From assembly GCF_030253575.1 (NCBI RefSeq), contig NC_080569.1:5581501-5645500 (forward strand): a stretch of DNA of 64,000 nucleotides, read 5' to 3'. Shown here piece after piece: positions 1 to 11,279 of this stretch. The notes below the pieces were generated by a model. It worked only from the letters and a program-made list of their open reading frames with translations, did not search any database and was not told the origin of the DNA. The DNA comes from Rhododendron vialii (Eukaryota > Streptophyta > Magnoliopsida > Ericales > Ericaceae). The position numbers and the translations under genes were made by a program. The number at the start of each line of letters is the position of its first letter. The stretch's first letter is position 1.

Positions 1-236
1 AATTTTTGAATGTAAAAAGTAAAAAGAAAAAAAGTTAATGCCTTCCGTTAGCTCCATCCGTTACAAACTAACTGAATTGGACGGCAGGGGTCTAATTGTT
101 AACAGAATGCTAAGTTTAGGTGTTTTTTTGTTAATAGTGAAAGTTCAGGTGTTTTTTTGCAAGTTGTCAGAAAGTTCAGGAGTTTTTTTGAAATTTTCCC
201 TTTTTTTTCCCTACGTTACTGTGATGTCCACCTCGG

Positions 237-444
237 GAGAAATTTTTGGGTGCCATAGGGTATATAGTATACATGGTACCGGAGCGCACATCCGAGCAAT
301 CCAAACTTGTTTTGGATAGCTAGGATTTAGAAGCTGAGATAGAAGAGAGAGTGCTCGGATTTAGACCGTTCAAAACACATTTGAACAACTCAGATGCGGA
401 CTGAATACCGCCACTGGTATCCAATTTGCACCAAAACACTTCTC
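237..444. mobile_element. Mutator-like MITE (GAAATTTTT family, copy 1)
   Basis: The left end (gagaaatttttgggtgcca) and the right end are imperfect inverted repeats. They are flanked by ccacctcgg at 228-236 and ccacctccg at 445-453, a candidate 9-bp target-site duplication with one mismatch. The element is about 208 bp with no coding capacity. A relative with similar ends lies at 46312-46533. A 9-bp duplication suggests Mutator-type mobilisation; the superfamily is inferred. Confidence 0.6.
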
Positions 445-559
445 CCACCTCCGAGTGTGTAATCCCCACACTAATGTGTAGCCAGATTCGTTCCTAGGGC
501 ATTGAATAATTTCTACTCCTTAAAACCAAATTTTTTACCAAAAAATGTCCCCTTTTTTA

Positions 560-740
560 AAAGGAAAGGCTACCGATATGGCCGTTCATTTATGTAATTG
601 ACAGTTCAGATTTAAACCGAGCAATTGACGATTTAAATTTGTATGTGTTCAAATTTAATCCGAGCTATTTATGCCGAGATGAACGATTAGATCAGCTAGT
701 CGACGTTGGTCTACCGGGAGATGGTCGGCATTATCCTCTT
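560..740. repeat. Fragment of a dispersed fold-back family
   Basis: The stretch contains the motifs ttcaaatttaatccgagc and tgccgagatgaacg. These recur in the elements at 25040-25257 and, in reverse orientation, 34882-35088. The ends of the element are not clear here. The rest of 1-951 holds no gene I can support; its last part is the promoter and 5' leader of the FKBP gene. Confidence 0.55.
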
Positions 741-911
741 GTCTCCGTTTTTTACGCCCAAATTGTACCTTACGGCCACAATTCTAGTCTGGTAGACAAA
801 ACGAAGCCGCCATGACTTGTTAAGTTCCGGCCACAAATTGTGAATTTCATTTGATAGCTTGAGGGCCTGTGAAATCTCGCCGCTCTCGTCGCCATCTTCT
901 GATTACAATTT

Positions 912-914
<3 letters not shown>

Positions 915-950
<36 letters not shown>
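915..950 (+). repeat. (AG)n microsatellite in the FKBP 5' leader
   Basis: Eighteen AG repeats end one base before the start codon at 952. GA/CT tracts in 5' leaders are common in plants and can bind BPC/GAGA-binding factors. That role here is inference. Confidence 0.9.
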
Positions 951-951
<1 letters not shown>

Positions 952-954
<3 letters not shown>

Positions 955-1367
955 GCGAAGGTGAGATTCAGCTCTTCATCAAAGGTCGCTTCCATATTGC
1001 TTCTGTTGGCTCTTTCCTCACTACTAGGTGATTAATTTACCCTCCTATGTTTTTCCAATTGTATGATCTGGGGTGAGCATTCTCTACAAATGATCAATTT
1101 CAGAAAGAGATAGCTATTATGAGGGAAAGAAAATAATAATGCCGATTTCAATACTGACCTTACTATCCGATGAAATAACGAAAAAATACTCCTTTTGTCT
1201 TTCAGTTTCTGCGAAGAAGACGCGGGATGTAACTGAGTTGCAGATCGGCGTAAAGGTAATTGCTTTGAATGTTATGAGTGCCCGTACTAGCTGCGAAAAA
1301 ACATTTAGATGCAGATTTAGAAAATTTCTTCATTGTTGTGAGGATTTCATTTAAGCTGGAATCAGTG

Positions 1368-1403
<36 letters not shown>

Positions 1404-4400
1404 TATGTGAGCTAAATATATGGGAGACGTTATCTTTGTTTATGATTTTGCTTACTTGACTTCTGGATCTTCCTGATGTTCTTGCAGTTCAAGCCCGAGT
1501 CTTGTAACATTCAGGCGCACAAAGGTGATACAATCAAAGTGCACTATCGGGTGAGAGATGGCTATGTTCTGCTCTATTGTTGGATAATCATCTTACACTC
1601 TGACAATAGCATTTGTTTCACACATTAAGTTTGTTTTATATATGAAGCTAATAACCATATTGGGATATTGGATTGGATCCGCAAATTTGAACCTAGCAGG
1701 CATAAGTAGTTACACGCTTATGGAGGGGGGTTTGAAACGCAGCTACAGTAATGGGGTTTAGTTTGTTGGTGGATCTCCTGCCTTAGAATGACTTGTTTCA
1801 ATCGACAAGACATGGCTTGTTACCTTCTATTGTGATCAAATGATGATCGTATCAGGATGTATTGCCTATGATTTGAGCATCAGATATTAAATTTTGATGC
1901 TGCTGTGCATTTTGATTAGTAGATTTTGTAGGCACAGTTGAGACATTTATCAGTTAGAAGAAATTACACTCCTTTTCTGTAAAGTATTGCCTTTCGGCTT
2001 TCAGGATAGGCCTTCTACTTTGAAGTCTGAGAACAAATATGCTAGTAGATGAATGTAAGTGCATCGTGGTCAAACATAAAGGAAAATTAATCTGCCAAGC
2101 AATAGAAAAAAAGAAAAAGAAAAAACTCACTGGCTCCCTTATTCACTATGTTGTGATTTAACTTTATAATTGTGCATCTTTGTTTCTTTGTTAAGTCCTC
2201 TCAATCTCTATTAAAAAGAAAAAGAAAAAACTCACTGGCTCCCTTATTCACTTCATGTTTCTTGATCTTGTGATTTAACTTTATAATTGTGCATCTTTGT
2301 TTCTTTGTTAAGTCCTCTCAATCTCTATTATAGTTATCTGCCCCCTCGATGTTTTTCCTCTTGTTGTAACTTGTAAGTTTTATACATGCGTTCAATTTTT
2401 CTTCTCTAATATATCATATGGTGTCACCAACTCTTCAGTTTCATGTTTACTATCCATCCAGCACTGTAAAGCTAGATTCCAGTTTTTCTTCTCACTGATT
2501 CTTACTCCTTTTTTATATGGCTTATCTTGGCAGGGTAAACTCATTGATGGAACTGTATTTGATTCCAGCTTTGAGAGGGGTGACCCAATTGAGTTTGAAC
2601 TAGGCAGTGGTCAAGTGATTAAAGGTCTGTGGAATCTAATGGTCAATTACTATGTGTGCAAATGCTCAGCAACTTCCTTTAAACACAAAACAAAATGAAA
2701 GTGAAGTAAGATTAGATTAGGGTAAATTACTTTTGCAGCCAAATTCTTTACCATAAAAAAGGTGGATTTATGGTATGGATTAGTATGTTCATCATACCTT
2801 CTTGTGAGTGGGAATGATGGATAAACTAATTTCAAGTACATAAAAACCAAGAAGCATCGCATTTGGGTTTAAGAATCGTGAAAATAGAATTGAAGATAAA
2901 TTCTACTTTTTGTACAAGTTCGGAAAATGGGGTACCGGCAGTAGGATTTTCGGAACAAGTTTAATTCAGCAAGACAATGGAGAATTGGAGATGGACTCGA
3001 ACATTATTTTGCTGCCTTACATCTCACACTTGAAAGAAGACTTCAGAGTTCAGACACGCTTGACAGTTTTTTTTTGTGCTAAGCACTTGACAGTTAATAT
3101 CAAAGGAAAAAACTATTCCTTGCATTTTCCGTAAACAGCTACAATCTTTTTTTAGGCTACAATGTGTCAAAGAGAAAACAACATGGTGGCCACATGTTGG
3201 TTCATGCCACAAGCAGGTGTTGTGACGTGGACAAGATATGCCAGCATTCAGTCATCTTGGGCATTTCTGGATTAGGATTCGTTATCGTTATAGTTCTTTT
3301 GTTCATAGTTTTTGATGATGAGATGCAAAATGAACTCTAATTTGATTTTGGATTGTAGCTTTTTCTCAATAGCATGACCAATAGACATTAAGTACTGCAC
3401 TTGTCTTTGAGTTTTGTATGACCATACCGGAACATCAACCCCACCACCCTGAAGTTACGTGAAGTGATTTCAAAGTAATTCACGACAAAGCTTTAAAAGA
3501 AAACAAACTGAAAAGGTAGATGCAGAAAAGTAAACATACAATAGGCATTGCTGCACTTTGTTTCGATCATCCACATGTCTTTTACTTAAAAATTATTGGT
3601 TTCATATGGTAATGTTTCTTGTAATAGTGCATGAATGTGCTTGATGTTTTAAAACAGGTTTGAACTTTGAAGGATATCTGCATTCATATTTCCACTTAGT
3701 GAACTTCCATTGTCATTGTGAAAGTATCTTTTGTCTAAATAACTCCTTCCTTCCAGGGTGGGACCAAGGACTATTGGGAATGTGCGTAGGAGAGAAAAGG
3801 AAGTTGAAAATACCTGCAAAACTTGGTTATGGGGAGCAGGGATCACCACCCACCATCCCAGGTAATATCTGATGAGTTTATTTTTTTCTTGCAAACCTCT
3901 TGTTGGAGCAAGCATAATTTGTAAGTCAGAGGCATGAAAGGAATTCAGATCACTAAGTATATTACGAAGTCCGTAAGTGTTATACAGATATACTGTCATG
4001 GCACAGACTTAAGACTAAAGAGAGTGTTGTAGGGGGCCATCTTTCCCACAGAAACCTAAGGTTTCTTTGACAGTTATCTTTCTCACAGTGGTTGTCCCTG
4101 AGGCCTGAACGCCTAGAATCCAGTCTAACTTTTGGTTTCCTATGTTATTTTATTCTGCCATAAGTGCTCTATTTTCTGGGTAAGAAATTAGCTTGAATAA
4201 GTAGCTTTCATGACAAAAGTTCAGGAAAGTCCAGTCCCAAGTCGGTACTTGTTGACTAAAATATTTTACAAGTTAGTTATCCTTTTTTTTTTTTGCTCGG
4301 CAAGTTAGTTATCCTTTTGCTTAGTACTTTTGGTAAAGTGATACTAGTAGGGCTCATTAGCATGCACTCTTCAGTTTTCAATAAATTGCAGTCTCTTGAT

Positions 4401-4443
4401 TTTACAAGAAACGAATGCTTAATATTGCTGGTTAGTGGTTGTA

Positions 4444-4512
<69 letters not shown>

Positions 4513-4937
4513 GTGTGTGTGTGTACTGTGTAATCATGTATGTATGTATAAGTTGAAAGCTTGCAGCTTTGTGGAAAACCAGTCACAGCCATAGGTCACC
4601 TGGTCAATGAGTTTCTATTACGGTTTTCTGCTCTAGCATGAGTAGAAGCTTCCACAGCCATATGTCACCTGGTCAATGAGTTTCTATTATGGTTTTCTGC
4701 TCTAGCATGAGTAGATTTAAGCAACACTTTTTTTTCTCTGTGACTAGTTTTATCTATGTTTTATATTGCTTTACCATCCATTCAGATTTGATCGACTTGC
4801 TATATCCGCGGATGGTATGTATAGTAATATATCTGTGACTATTCACAGGTGGTGCAACCCTTATTTTCGATACCGAGCTTGTTGCTGTGAATGGGAAACC
4901 ATCTGGAGGTGAGGAAACAGGTGACAGTGAGCTATAG
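952..4937 (+). CDS. FKBP15: FKBP15-type peptidyl-prolyl cis-trans isomerase, secretory/ER
   Basis: Six exons: 952-1027, 1206-1255, 1488-1550, 2534-2624, 3757-3861 and 4849-4937. All have GT-AG borders and together encode 157 residues, close to the usual length of plant FKBP15 proteins. Residues 1-25 form a hydrophobic signal peptide and the single FKBP domain spans about 45-147. Residues matching the FK506/proline pocket are present: Tyr62, Phe72, Asp73, Phe84, Val91, Ile92 and Trp95. Two cysteines (48 and 103) could form the disulfide typical of ER FKBPs. The protein ends in DSEL, which resembles a weak KDEL-like ER-retrieval tail. The family isomerises Xaa-Pro bonds during folding in the secretory pathway. 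The start is chosen because it gives the signal peptide. Intron 3 (1551-2533) and intron 4 (2625-3756) are long; intron 5 (3862-4848) carries a CT/GT microsatellite and a tandem duplication. Whether this is FKBP15-1 or FKBP15-2 cannot be decided. Confidence 0.93.
1371..1401 (+). repeat. (GT)n microsatellite in FKBP intron 2
   Basis: An uninterrupted TG dinucleotide run between exons 2 and 3. Confidence 0.9.
2106..2332 (+). repeat. Tandem duplication in FKBP intron 3
   Basis: A block beginning aaagaaaaagaaaaaactca and ending in caatctctatta occurs twice back to back. The second copy starts about 105 bases later and has a short insertion (ttcatgtttcttgatc-like) inside. The near identity of the copies indicates a recent event. 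Confidence 0.85.
4447..4523 (+). repeat. Compound (CT)n-(GT)n microsatellite in FKBP intron 5
   Basis: About 62 bases of CT repeat are followed by a short GT run. Open reading frames across it (Ser-Leu or Arg-Glu repeats) are artefacts of the repeat. Confidence 0.95.
4584..4721 (+). repeat. 69-bp tandem duplication in FKBP intron 5
   Basis: The unit starting cacagccatAggtcacctgg is present twice with only a few substitutions and a period of 69. Confidence 0.85.
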
Positions 4938-6354
4938 AAAAAGCAAGCTGTTCTCCAGGAGGTTTCCTAGTAGCTGGATTCTGGGCGACTTGAAGGATTG
5001 ATGCCTTGTCACTTTTGTAAACCAGATAGATATTCAATTTCACTTTGTGACTTAAGATATTAGAAGTCCATGCCTAGTAATTGTAACATGAGTGAGGATA
5101 TTTTCTTATATTTTTAGCATTAACGCGTTTGCAATGAACTTCGAGTTCACCGGTTCTTTCTCTGGATCTTAGCTTCGCCCTGGAATCGCCGTTTCGCTTG
5201 AATAACTGCTCGGCTTCCCTATCAAATGATAGGAATTACTGTGCCAAACTAAAAGTTCATTTATTTCGCTCCTACGAAGTGATCTACCTACGTTACGTTC
5301 ATTAAATTTTGTTATACTCCAAACATTAATGGATTGGATGCCCGTGTTTCTTATTTAGTTTAAGGGTTTTTTTTTTGGCCATTTGTTAATCATAATCTAC
5401 ACTATCTTAAGAGACTTGGGAGAGGGGAATGAGGGTTACGGGAATCGAACTCTGCCCGTTTGCATGAGAGTATGTAAAAGAGGCCAACTATACTTCACTC
5501 CACTTGCAGTTAAGGGCTTAAACTAGATAACATCTTTATTAGTATTTTTATTTTTTAACAAGAGACTAACTTCCATAAGAAAAAGGACCAATAAACTAAG
5601 AAAACATTATCATGTAACAAAGCTGCCCACTTGGTGGCTTCCTCATGCCATGCTTAAAAGGAGCTAACCCATGCAGTTGGTTGGGTGCCTTCCACCCCAA
5701 CCCCGCCGCCCCCGGTTTTTGTGTGTTTGTGCAGCTAATTGGAGGCCTCGTAATCTTTTATGAAGTTTCTTCGGTTAAAAAAAAAAAATGATAATGCCAA
5801 AACTGTTTTTGTTAGTGCCAAAATTGTAATGCCTAGAAGCGATATACCTTGCACATGAGTACAAGGCTTTTATACACTTCATTTTTGGGAGTAATAATAA
5901 AAAAAAGAGAGGATGTAATACATCCATCATTCAAGCATTGACGTACTGGATTAAGAAATTCTTTAATGGTGTCCAGTTTCATATTTTCCAATGGTTAAAA
6001 GAGAGTTTTTCACGTGATGGAAGAGAGTTACAGTTTTATTATTTATTTTTTATATCAATAGTCGTGCTCATCCCATATAATACTACCCAAAAAAGCAAAC
6101 AAAAGAAAGGAAAAACGCCACTCGGAGTTGTCTAAATTCCTTTACTCAAAAGTGTTTTCGTTTTAGCCGTCCCTAATATTTTTGGGGCCTTAGACCGAAC
6201 TTTAAGCTAGGTTTGGGCCCTTTACATATTTTTATGACAAAAAAATAAATGGTAAAATCAATCGAACAACGGAAAAAAGAAAACATGTACTAAGACGTGG
6301 CCCCGTTCCGCTTAACTTTTTCTAAAATAGATGAAGAAGTCTACACAGAATCCT
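4938..6354. other. Intergenic region downstream of FKBP
   Basis: No gene is supported. A reverse B-box-like motif (gggaatcgaactctgcccg) near 5440-5459 hints at an old SINE. A segment at 6035-6135 is shared with 14700-14805. A degenerate ggccccgttccg terminus near 6300 resembles the ends of the hAT-like family listed below. Confidence 0.5.
6035..6135 (+). repeat. Dispersed repeat shared with 14700-14805
   Basis: Both sites read tttttatatcaata, then a stretch containing gtgctcatccc, then acgccactcggagttgtct, about 100 bp with few differences. The matching short open frames (ending KTPLGVV) come from this repeat and are not genes. Confidence 0.7.
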
Positions 6355-6606
6355 GCATATTGGTAGAGTTAGAAGGGAGTTAGACTTCTTCGGGATGGGA
6401 GATGCTGCCAAGCACCCCATGCTTAGTAATGGTGCCGAACAGTTGATCCGGTCATTCATCTCGGCAGAATTAGATCCAAGCCGTCCGTTGCTCGAATTAA
6501 GATACGAACCGTCAATATCTCCAAGCTTAAATACATAATATACGAAGAATTAAGGTCAAATTTTCCTTGCATATTGGTAGAGTTAGAAGGGAGTTAGACT
6601 TCTTCG
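6355..6606. mobile_element. Fold-back family member flanked by a 38-bp direct repeat
   Basis: The core (about 6398-6530) starts gatgctgccaagcacccc and contains ccgtccg/atctcggca motifs shared with 25040-25257 and 34882-35088. The 38-bp sequence beginning gcatattggtagagttagaa is at 6355-6392 and again, identical, at 6569-6606. Such a direct repeat is far longer than a normal target-site duplication. Confidence 0.6.
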
Positions 6607-7103
6607 AGTTAGGTTTTGGAATCTGCTATAACTGTTTTGGTGATGGTAGTTTTAGCGCATTTGGATTAATTTATAGGAATCAATCCCATGATTCAATAGT
6701 GGGAGCCAATTAAACAACTCTACTATCCATACCGACCAAATACACCGACAGTACGTACCGATGGCACGTAGAGCACACTCCGAGCCTCGCATAGATGATT
6801 TGAGCCATTCAATAATTTCAAAAGAAAAATCAAGTGGGCTTGTGAAAAATTAGATCAATCTGATATGGTCATCTAAGTGATGATAATCTGATTATATTGC
6901 AAGTACTTGGGGCCACCCCATGCATAAAAACCCTTTGGGTTAGCAAAGGATGGTGGAGGTTGGAGAGATTAGTCCTATGATGTGCGCAAGCAAGGCCAGG
7001 GACCACTCTTAATTACCGGAAAAAAAAATACACTCCCATATGTTATTTTTTGAAGTATGTTGGTTGTACATGAATTATTGGAATTATAAGACATACGCAT
7101 TGA
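6607..7103. other. Intergenic, nothing recognised
   Basis: AT-rich sequence with no reading frame, RNA or clear element that I can support. Confidence 0.4.
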
Positions 7104-7365
7104 CTATTGAGACTAAATAGATCAGTTGTGTGGACCAGCGTGCATAGGAGTACTAGTTGCGGGGGTTAGCAAAGTGTTTATACTAGTAGTCAACAAATTG
7201 TTGAGAGGTTGTCTAAAGCCTTGAATCGCAAATCTATTGAGACTAAATAGATCAGTTGTGTGGACCAGCGTGCATAGGAGTACTAGTTGCGGGGGTTAGC
7301 AAAGTGTTTATACTAGTAGTCAACAAATTGTTGAGAGGTTGTCTAAAGCCTTGAATCGCAAATCT
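7104..7365 (+). repeat. 130-bp tandem duplication
   Basis: The unit starting ctattgagactaaatagatc occurs twice, head to tail, with a period of 130 and essentially no differences. A tRNA-like reverse B box (gggctcgaactccgg) follows at about 7377, so the block may sit in or next to an old SINE. Confidence 0.9.
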
Positions 7366-7650
7366 GTCCCTCGTGGGGCTCGAACTCCGGCCTCCACTGT
7401 AGCCGTGTCAATGCCAATCAGATTACATGCTAATAGTCATCTATCGATTTTATTTCTAGAAATGTGGAGATTCTTACGATCCTATGTTTTATGGTGAGTC
7501 TAGAAAAGTACCTAGTCAAATGAAATTCGTTTTCTCGTAACTAATTTACTTATTTGATCTTTGAAAACCAAGATTTTATCTTTAGATATTTCATTCCAAA
7601 ATCTAAACAGAAAATAGTCAAATGTGGGAAAAAAAGTTGCATTCAAGTTG

Positions 7651-7848
7651 GTGTTGTGCAGTAAGGTGGACAGCACCCTGCTGCGCACCTTCAAGCCATC
7701 GGATCGTACATCCGACGGCTCGGATCTCATCTCGGCAACCAGTGATCGAGAGTCATTCATTGCCGAGATATGATCCGAGCCGTCGGATGCACGATCCGAC
7801 AGCGCAGAAATGCGCAGCACGGTGTTGTGCATACCACTGCAGAGCACC
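7651..7848. mobile_element. Fold-back MITE upstream of the PMEI gene
   Basis: The ends gtgttgtgcagtaaggtgg and the reverse complement of ccactgcagagcacc pair imperfectly. The interior is itself self-complementary, with ccgacggctcggatctcatc facing gatatgatccgagccgtcgg. The interior vocabulary (ccgagccgtcgg, gccgaga) matches the fold-back family at 25 and 35 kb. Confidence 0.6.
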
Positions 7849-7973
7849 ATCCCCCGATTCCATCATCATCATCATCTAAGTGATGGTAATCTAAAATACC
7901 ATGGCAATCTGGTACGGTTATGGTGATCTAAGTGATTGTAAAATGGTCCTTTGTAAAATACCATCTACTTGTT

Positions 7974-7979
7974 TATATA
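7974..7979 (+). promoter_or_regulatory. Candidate TATA box of the PMEI gene
   Basis: The sequence tatata in a gtttatataacgg context lies about 115 bases before the start codon at 8090. This spacing suits transcription starting near 8005 and an 85-base leader. No other TATA-like site is closer. Confidence 0.45.
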
Positions 7980-8089
7980 ACGGAAGCTATTCGAGGTTAT
8001 GCTCGTCTCTTGTTGCGATATCTTTATTGTCTGATTTCAATTTCTTGCTTAAATCCTTTCGCAACGCTCACTTGTGAAGGAAATAAAAG

Positions 8090-8593
8090 ATGTATCTCGG
8101 CATGAGAGGAATGCTACTTCTCTTTTTTTGGGTCCTCTTCACTCTAAACTACTGTTCATGTGGTGATTTAATAGCCGATACCTGCAATAAAACTAAGTAT
8201 CCCAATCTCTGTATCTCAACTCTAAGGTCGAACCCGGATAGCAAAACTGCAGATGTCGAGGGCCTTGTCCGCATCGTTTTAAAAGTTATGCTTGCCAGAG
8301 TGAATGCTATTCTCAACCAAGTAAATGATTTACTCAAAAAGACGAAGGATCATGGTCTAAAACAATCTCTCACCATTTGCGCCTCGCTATATGGAGATGC
8401 TCTTTATGATATCCCCGAAGCCATACAGTGTGTGGGCAAAAATAATCCTCAAGCTGGAAGTGCAACAAATGGAGTTTTTGATGTAGCTGATACTTGTGAG
8501 GACCAGTTCGATGAATCACCCATCACAGCTGAGAATGATCTTATCAAACAACTAACTCTAGTTGCTCTTGAAATTATAAATACTCTTGGTTGA
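8090..8593 (+). CDS. Pectin methylesterase/invertase inhibitor (PMEI domain), secreted
   Basis: Single-exon gene of 167 residues, the usual size for the family. Residues 1-25 are a hydrophobic signal peptide, followed by a four-helix PMEI domain. The four family cysteines are present as Cys32-Cys41 (helical hairpin) and Cys97-Cys136 (bundle), with extra cysteines at 22, 24 and 114. The motif around Cys97 (TICASLYGDALYDI) fits the family. A second Met (residue 5) is an alternative start. Members bind pectin methylesterase or acid invertase in the cell wall or vacuole and block it; sequence alone does not say which target applies. It is the only gene between FKBP and RPS8 and sits close downstream of a fold-back MITE. 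Confidence 0.88.
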   Translation: MYLGMRGMLLLFFWVLFTLNYCSCGDLIADTCNKTKYPNLCISTLRSNPDSKTADVEGLVRIVLKVMLARVNAILNQVNDLLKKTKDHGLKQSLTICASLYGDALYDIPEAIQCVGKNNPQAGSATNGVFDVADTCEDQFDESPITAENDLIKQLTLVALEIINTLG

Positions 8594-9029
8594 TTGCTTG
8601 TTTGTTAACCAATTTCCTCCGTCCTTCCATATATGGGATGAATATATGAGTGAATAAGTTATTCATTTTCTATTACCTGTCTTTCCTCTTATTTTTGCAC
8701 ATTTAATTCAAAGAATCTTAAATATGTGATAGCCTTTTACGATTATGTGAGACAGTCATGGATGATTCATTAGCCGTTTCTATGAAGCATATGTATACAA
8801 AAGAAACTTGGATTGGAGCTCCATCTTTGTGATGCCTTGAAAGTTGGTCAAAGAAGCTGAGATGAACATAAGTCCTGAACTGTCCAAAAGTGAAATGGGA
8901 TCAGGCATATGCATGCCTAAAGGAGGGGGGGGGGGGGGGGGGGGTGGGGGGAGGTCGGGAAAATGAAAGAACGAAACAAAGGCTATGAATAGAGGGGTGG
9001 ATGCAGTGGTTTTATATATGTAAATTCGG
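8594..9029. other. PMEI 3' flank with a 20-base G run
   Basis: The 3' flank of the inhibitor gene holds no gene. An uninterrupted run of 20 G lies at 8925-8944, followed by a T and more G. Such runs are prone to sequencing error and may be miscounted. Confidence 0.6.
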
Positions 9030-9545
9030 CATGGAGTTGTTTTAGAGATTTAGGTAAGTGCTGAAATGGCACAAACTGATATGGTTTGGTAAGAATGTCC
9101 CGACGTGGGCTTTTATTATTTGGTTGGCAGTACGACATAACCTACATCCTAGAGACATATTGACCACTTGGGGATGAATGAATGTGAATTTGGTTGGTGT
9201 CCTATGCAATACGAATATAGAGGACCATCCTCATCATCTCTTCTTTGTGTGTTCTCTACATCTGTATGGACTCCCATTTTAGCAAGGAGTGATGCCTAAG
9301 GTGTGCCTATCACTTTTCCTGGAATTATAGACTGGTATGATCAAAATGTCAAAGGGGGATGGCTTCCACCACCATAAGGTGATGAAGGTGTCATTGGTTT
9401 ACTGCCTGTGGAAGGACAGGAAACAAAGGATCAACCAAAAAAAGAACCTGAACAGAGACCAGCTAGGGATTTGTATTGGTAATTCTACGAGGGACTGTCT
9501 GTGTTCATGGAATAAGGTGGAGAATTCCTAGAGGAATAAGGTTTT
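9030..9545 (+). mobile_element. Degenerate LINE remnant (C-terminal zinc-binding region of reverse transcriptase ORF)
   Basis: Conceptual translation with stops ignored gives WHKLIWFGKNVPTWAFIIWL (about 9070-9130), then a tract like HNLHPRDILTTWG, then LCN...EDHPHHLFFVCS. These are the hallmarks of the zf-RVT domain at the end of plant LINE polyproteins. Further on, KVSLVYCLWKDRKQRI (about 9383-9430) matches the usual C-terminal tail. Stops and frame changes show it is dead. The upstream reverse transcriptase and endonuclease are absent, as expected of a 5'-truncated insertion. Confidence 0.75.
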
Positions 9546-10691
9546 TCGATAGATTGGATATTTTGCATGTTGTCATGAGAAAGAGCTGATGCCATGGGGT
9601 GATAGATTGTCTTGTATTGCTGATGTAGAACTTTTCTAGTAGCTTGTTTGTATCGCTTTGTTATGTTTTGATCTTATAGGCTTTGGTCTTAGTCCAGGAT
9701 GCATGCCTGTAACCAGATGAACCTGGTGCATGAAAGAAGTCCATGTGAAGGGACTAACAAGACCGCAAAATTAACAGTAAAGCTACAGGTACAGCAGGTG
9801 GTGTACAGCAGCTGCGCACAGATCGCTTTTGCGCCCGTCTCGGGTCCCGCAAAGATGATCGGATGGCTTTTTTGTTTTTTTGTTTTTAATTTTTTATAGC
9901 TCTGAGGTCCTTTCATAGTTTTACTTGCTGAGACAAAAATCAGTCTTCATTGGGCAATTTCTTATCTCTAATCTTTTTGGAATGATTTTGGAAATTTCTT
10001 TCTAGACTCATAATTTGGTACTTAGCCCAATATGTTTGATTGTGGTGCTTATAAACTGGTGCCTGGTGGTTATTGTTGATGGTTACAGAAAGAGAAGAGA
10101 GTGCTGACCATGAGGACAAAGCGCCAAAAAGAGCTTCTACACAACGCACCAACACACTCCGGACACGCATATTTATGAGATTCGATTCAGATGATTACTC
10201 ACTCACTCAAATAGAACATGCGTTTAGCAGGTTGTTAATTTCTTTTCCGCCAATAGTAATATCTTTCTCCATATCTTTAATTATCTGCTTGTTCACGATC
10301 TCTCCCGCACAAGTATGAACAACTCCTATTATAAGCAAAAGTAACAGGAATCGATTGCATTAAGGATCGTGTGCATTCGGGATCGTGTACTGCAGGTTTA
10401 ATTTCCTTGGTTTATCAGTTCTTTGGATTGAGAATACGTTGGGGCTTCTTCACTTTTATTTTAGTTAGTTAGTTTGCTACTACTTCTGAATAGCAAATAT
10501 ACTTAAATGTAACAAATTAAAGTCGTACACGAAGTTTTATGGACAATTATTCCAAAATGTTGGTCATTAATTTAATGGTGAATCTATAAATTACAGTTGT
10601 AATAAGTAGTTTTCTGCAAAAGGGATGGTCGCATGGTTTACTCACCTCATCTATCCTAATGTCCATATTTGCATATATACTAGCTTGAATG
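9546..10691. other. Intergenic, no gene recognised
   Basis: Mostly AT-rich sequence, perhaps including the 3' tail of the LINE remnant. Around 9790-9860 a GC-richer patch (cagctgcgcacagatcgc) resembles the interiors of local fold-back elements but its ends are unclear. Confidence 0.4.
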
Positions 10692-10722
<31 letters not shown>

Positions 10723-10831
10723 CCTCAAAGATATGTAAGAGACCTCTGCAGGTGTGTGTGTGTGTATATATATATATATGGCCCTCAAAGATATGTAAGA
10801 GACCTCTGCAGGTGTGTGTGTGTGTATATAT
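10692..10831 (+). repeat. 60-bp tandem repeat with AT and GT tracts
   Basis: An (AT)n tract leads into a 60-base unit: ggccctcaaagatatgtaag, then gacctctgcagg, then GT and AT tracts. The unit is present twice with an exact 60-base period. Confidence 0.9.
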
Positions 10832-10908
10832 GCCTGTCATCAAGCCCAGCTTGTTTTATTAGCTAGTGCCTTACACAATTCCCGGTTGGGTAAGTAGAAT
10901 ATATACCC

Positions 10909-10994
10909 GGGAAATGATTTTACCACTCTCTCTTTTATTAATGTCACTTGTAATGGAGTGGCGTTAATAAAAAGAGAGTGGCAAAATCATCGGC
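10909..10994. mobile_element. Short Mutator-like MITE (GATTTTGGCACTC family, copy 1)
   Basis: The ends aaatgattttaccactctct and agagagtggcaaaatcat are inverted repeats of nearly 25 bp. The possible flanking duplication (atatacccg/atgtaccct) is imperfect. Relatives lie at 33836-33956 and 49570-49725. Confidence 0.65.
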
Positions 10995-11239
10995 CTATGT
11001 ACCCTGATCTTGTCAATCCAACATTTTGCATAATAATGTTAAAGAGTTGGTTTTCCATCACAATCTAGGTCAATTCAGATCTAGCTAGACTTTTACTAAG
11101 TATTTAGAACGTAGTTATTAATGCGTCATTTGCAATAGTCACCCATTTGCTCGATCGGTATAAATGATCAAAGATGGGTACGTAACAATCTATCCATGGC
11201 AAGTACCTGTTCACATTCCAATTAGATTTGTACATCCCA

Positions 11240-11279
<40 letters not shown>

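Noticed and set aside
4277-4556. Open frames of repeated Ser-Leu or Arg-Glu
   Set aside because: They are translations of CT/GA microsatellites. The same applies at 14944-15126, 16916-17170, 22172-22381 and 27880-28107.
5938-6135. Short frame similar to one at 14475-14825
   Set aside because: The similarity comes from a shared dispersed repeat, not a conserved gene.
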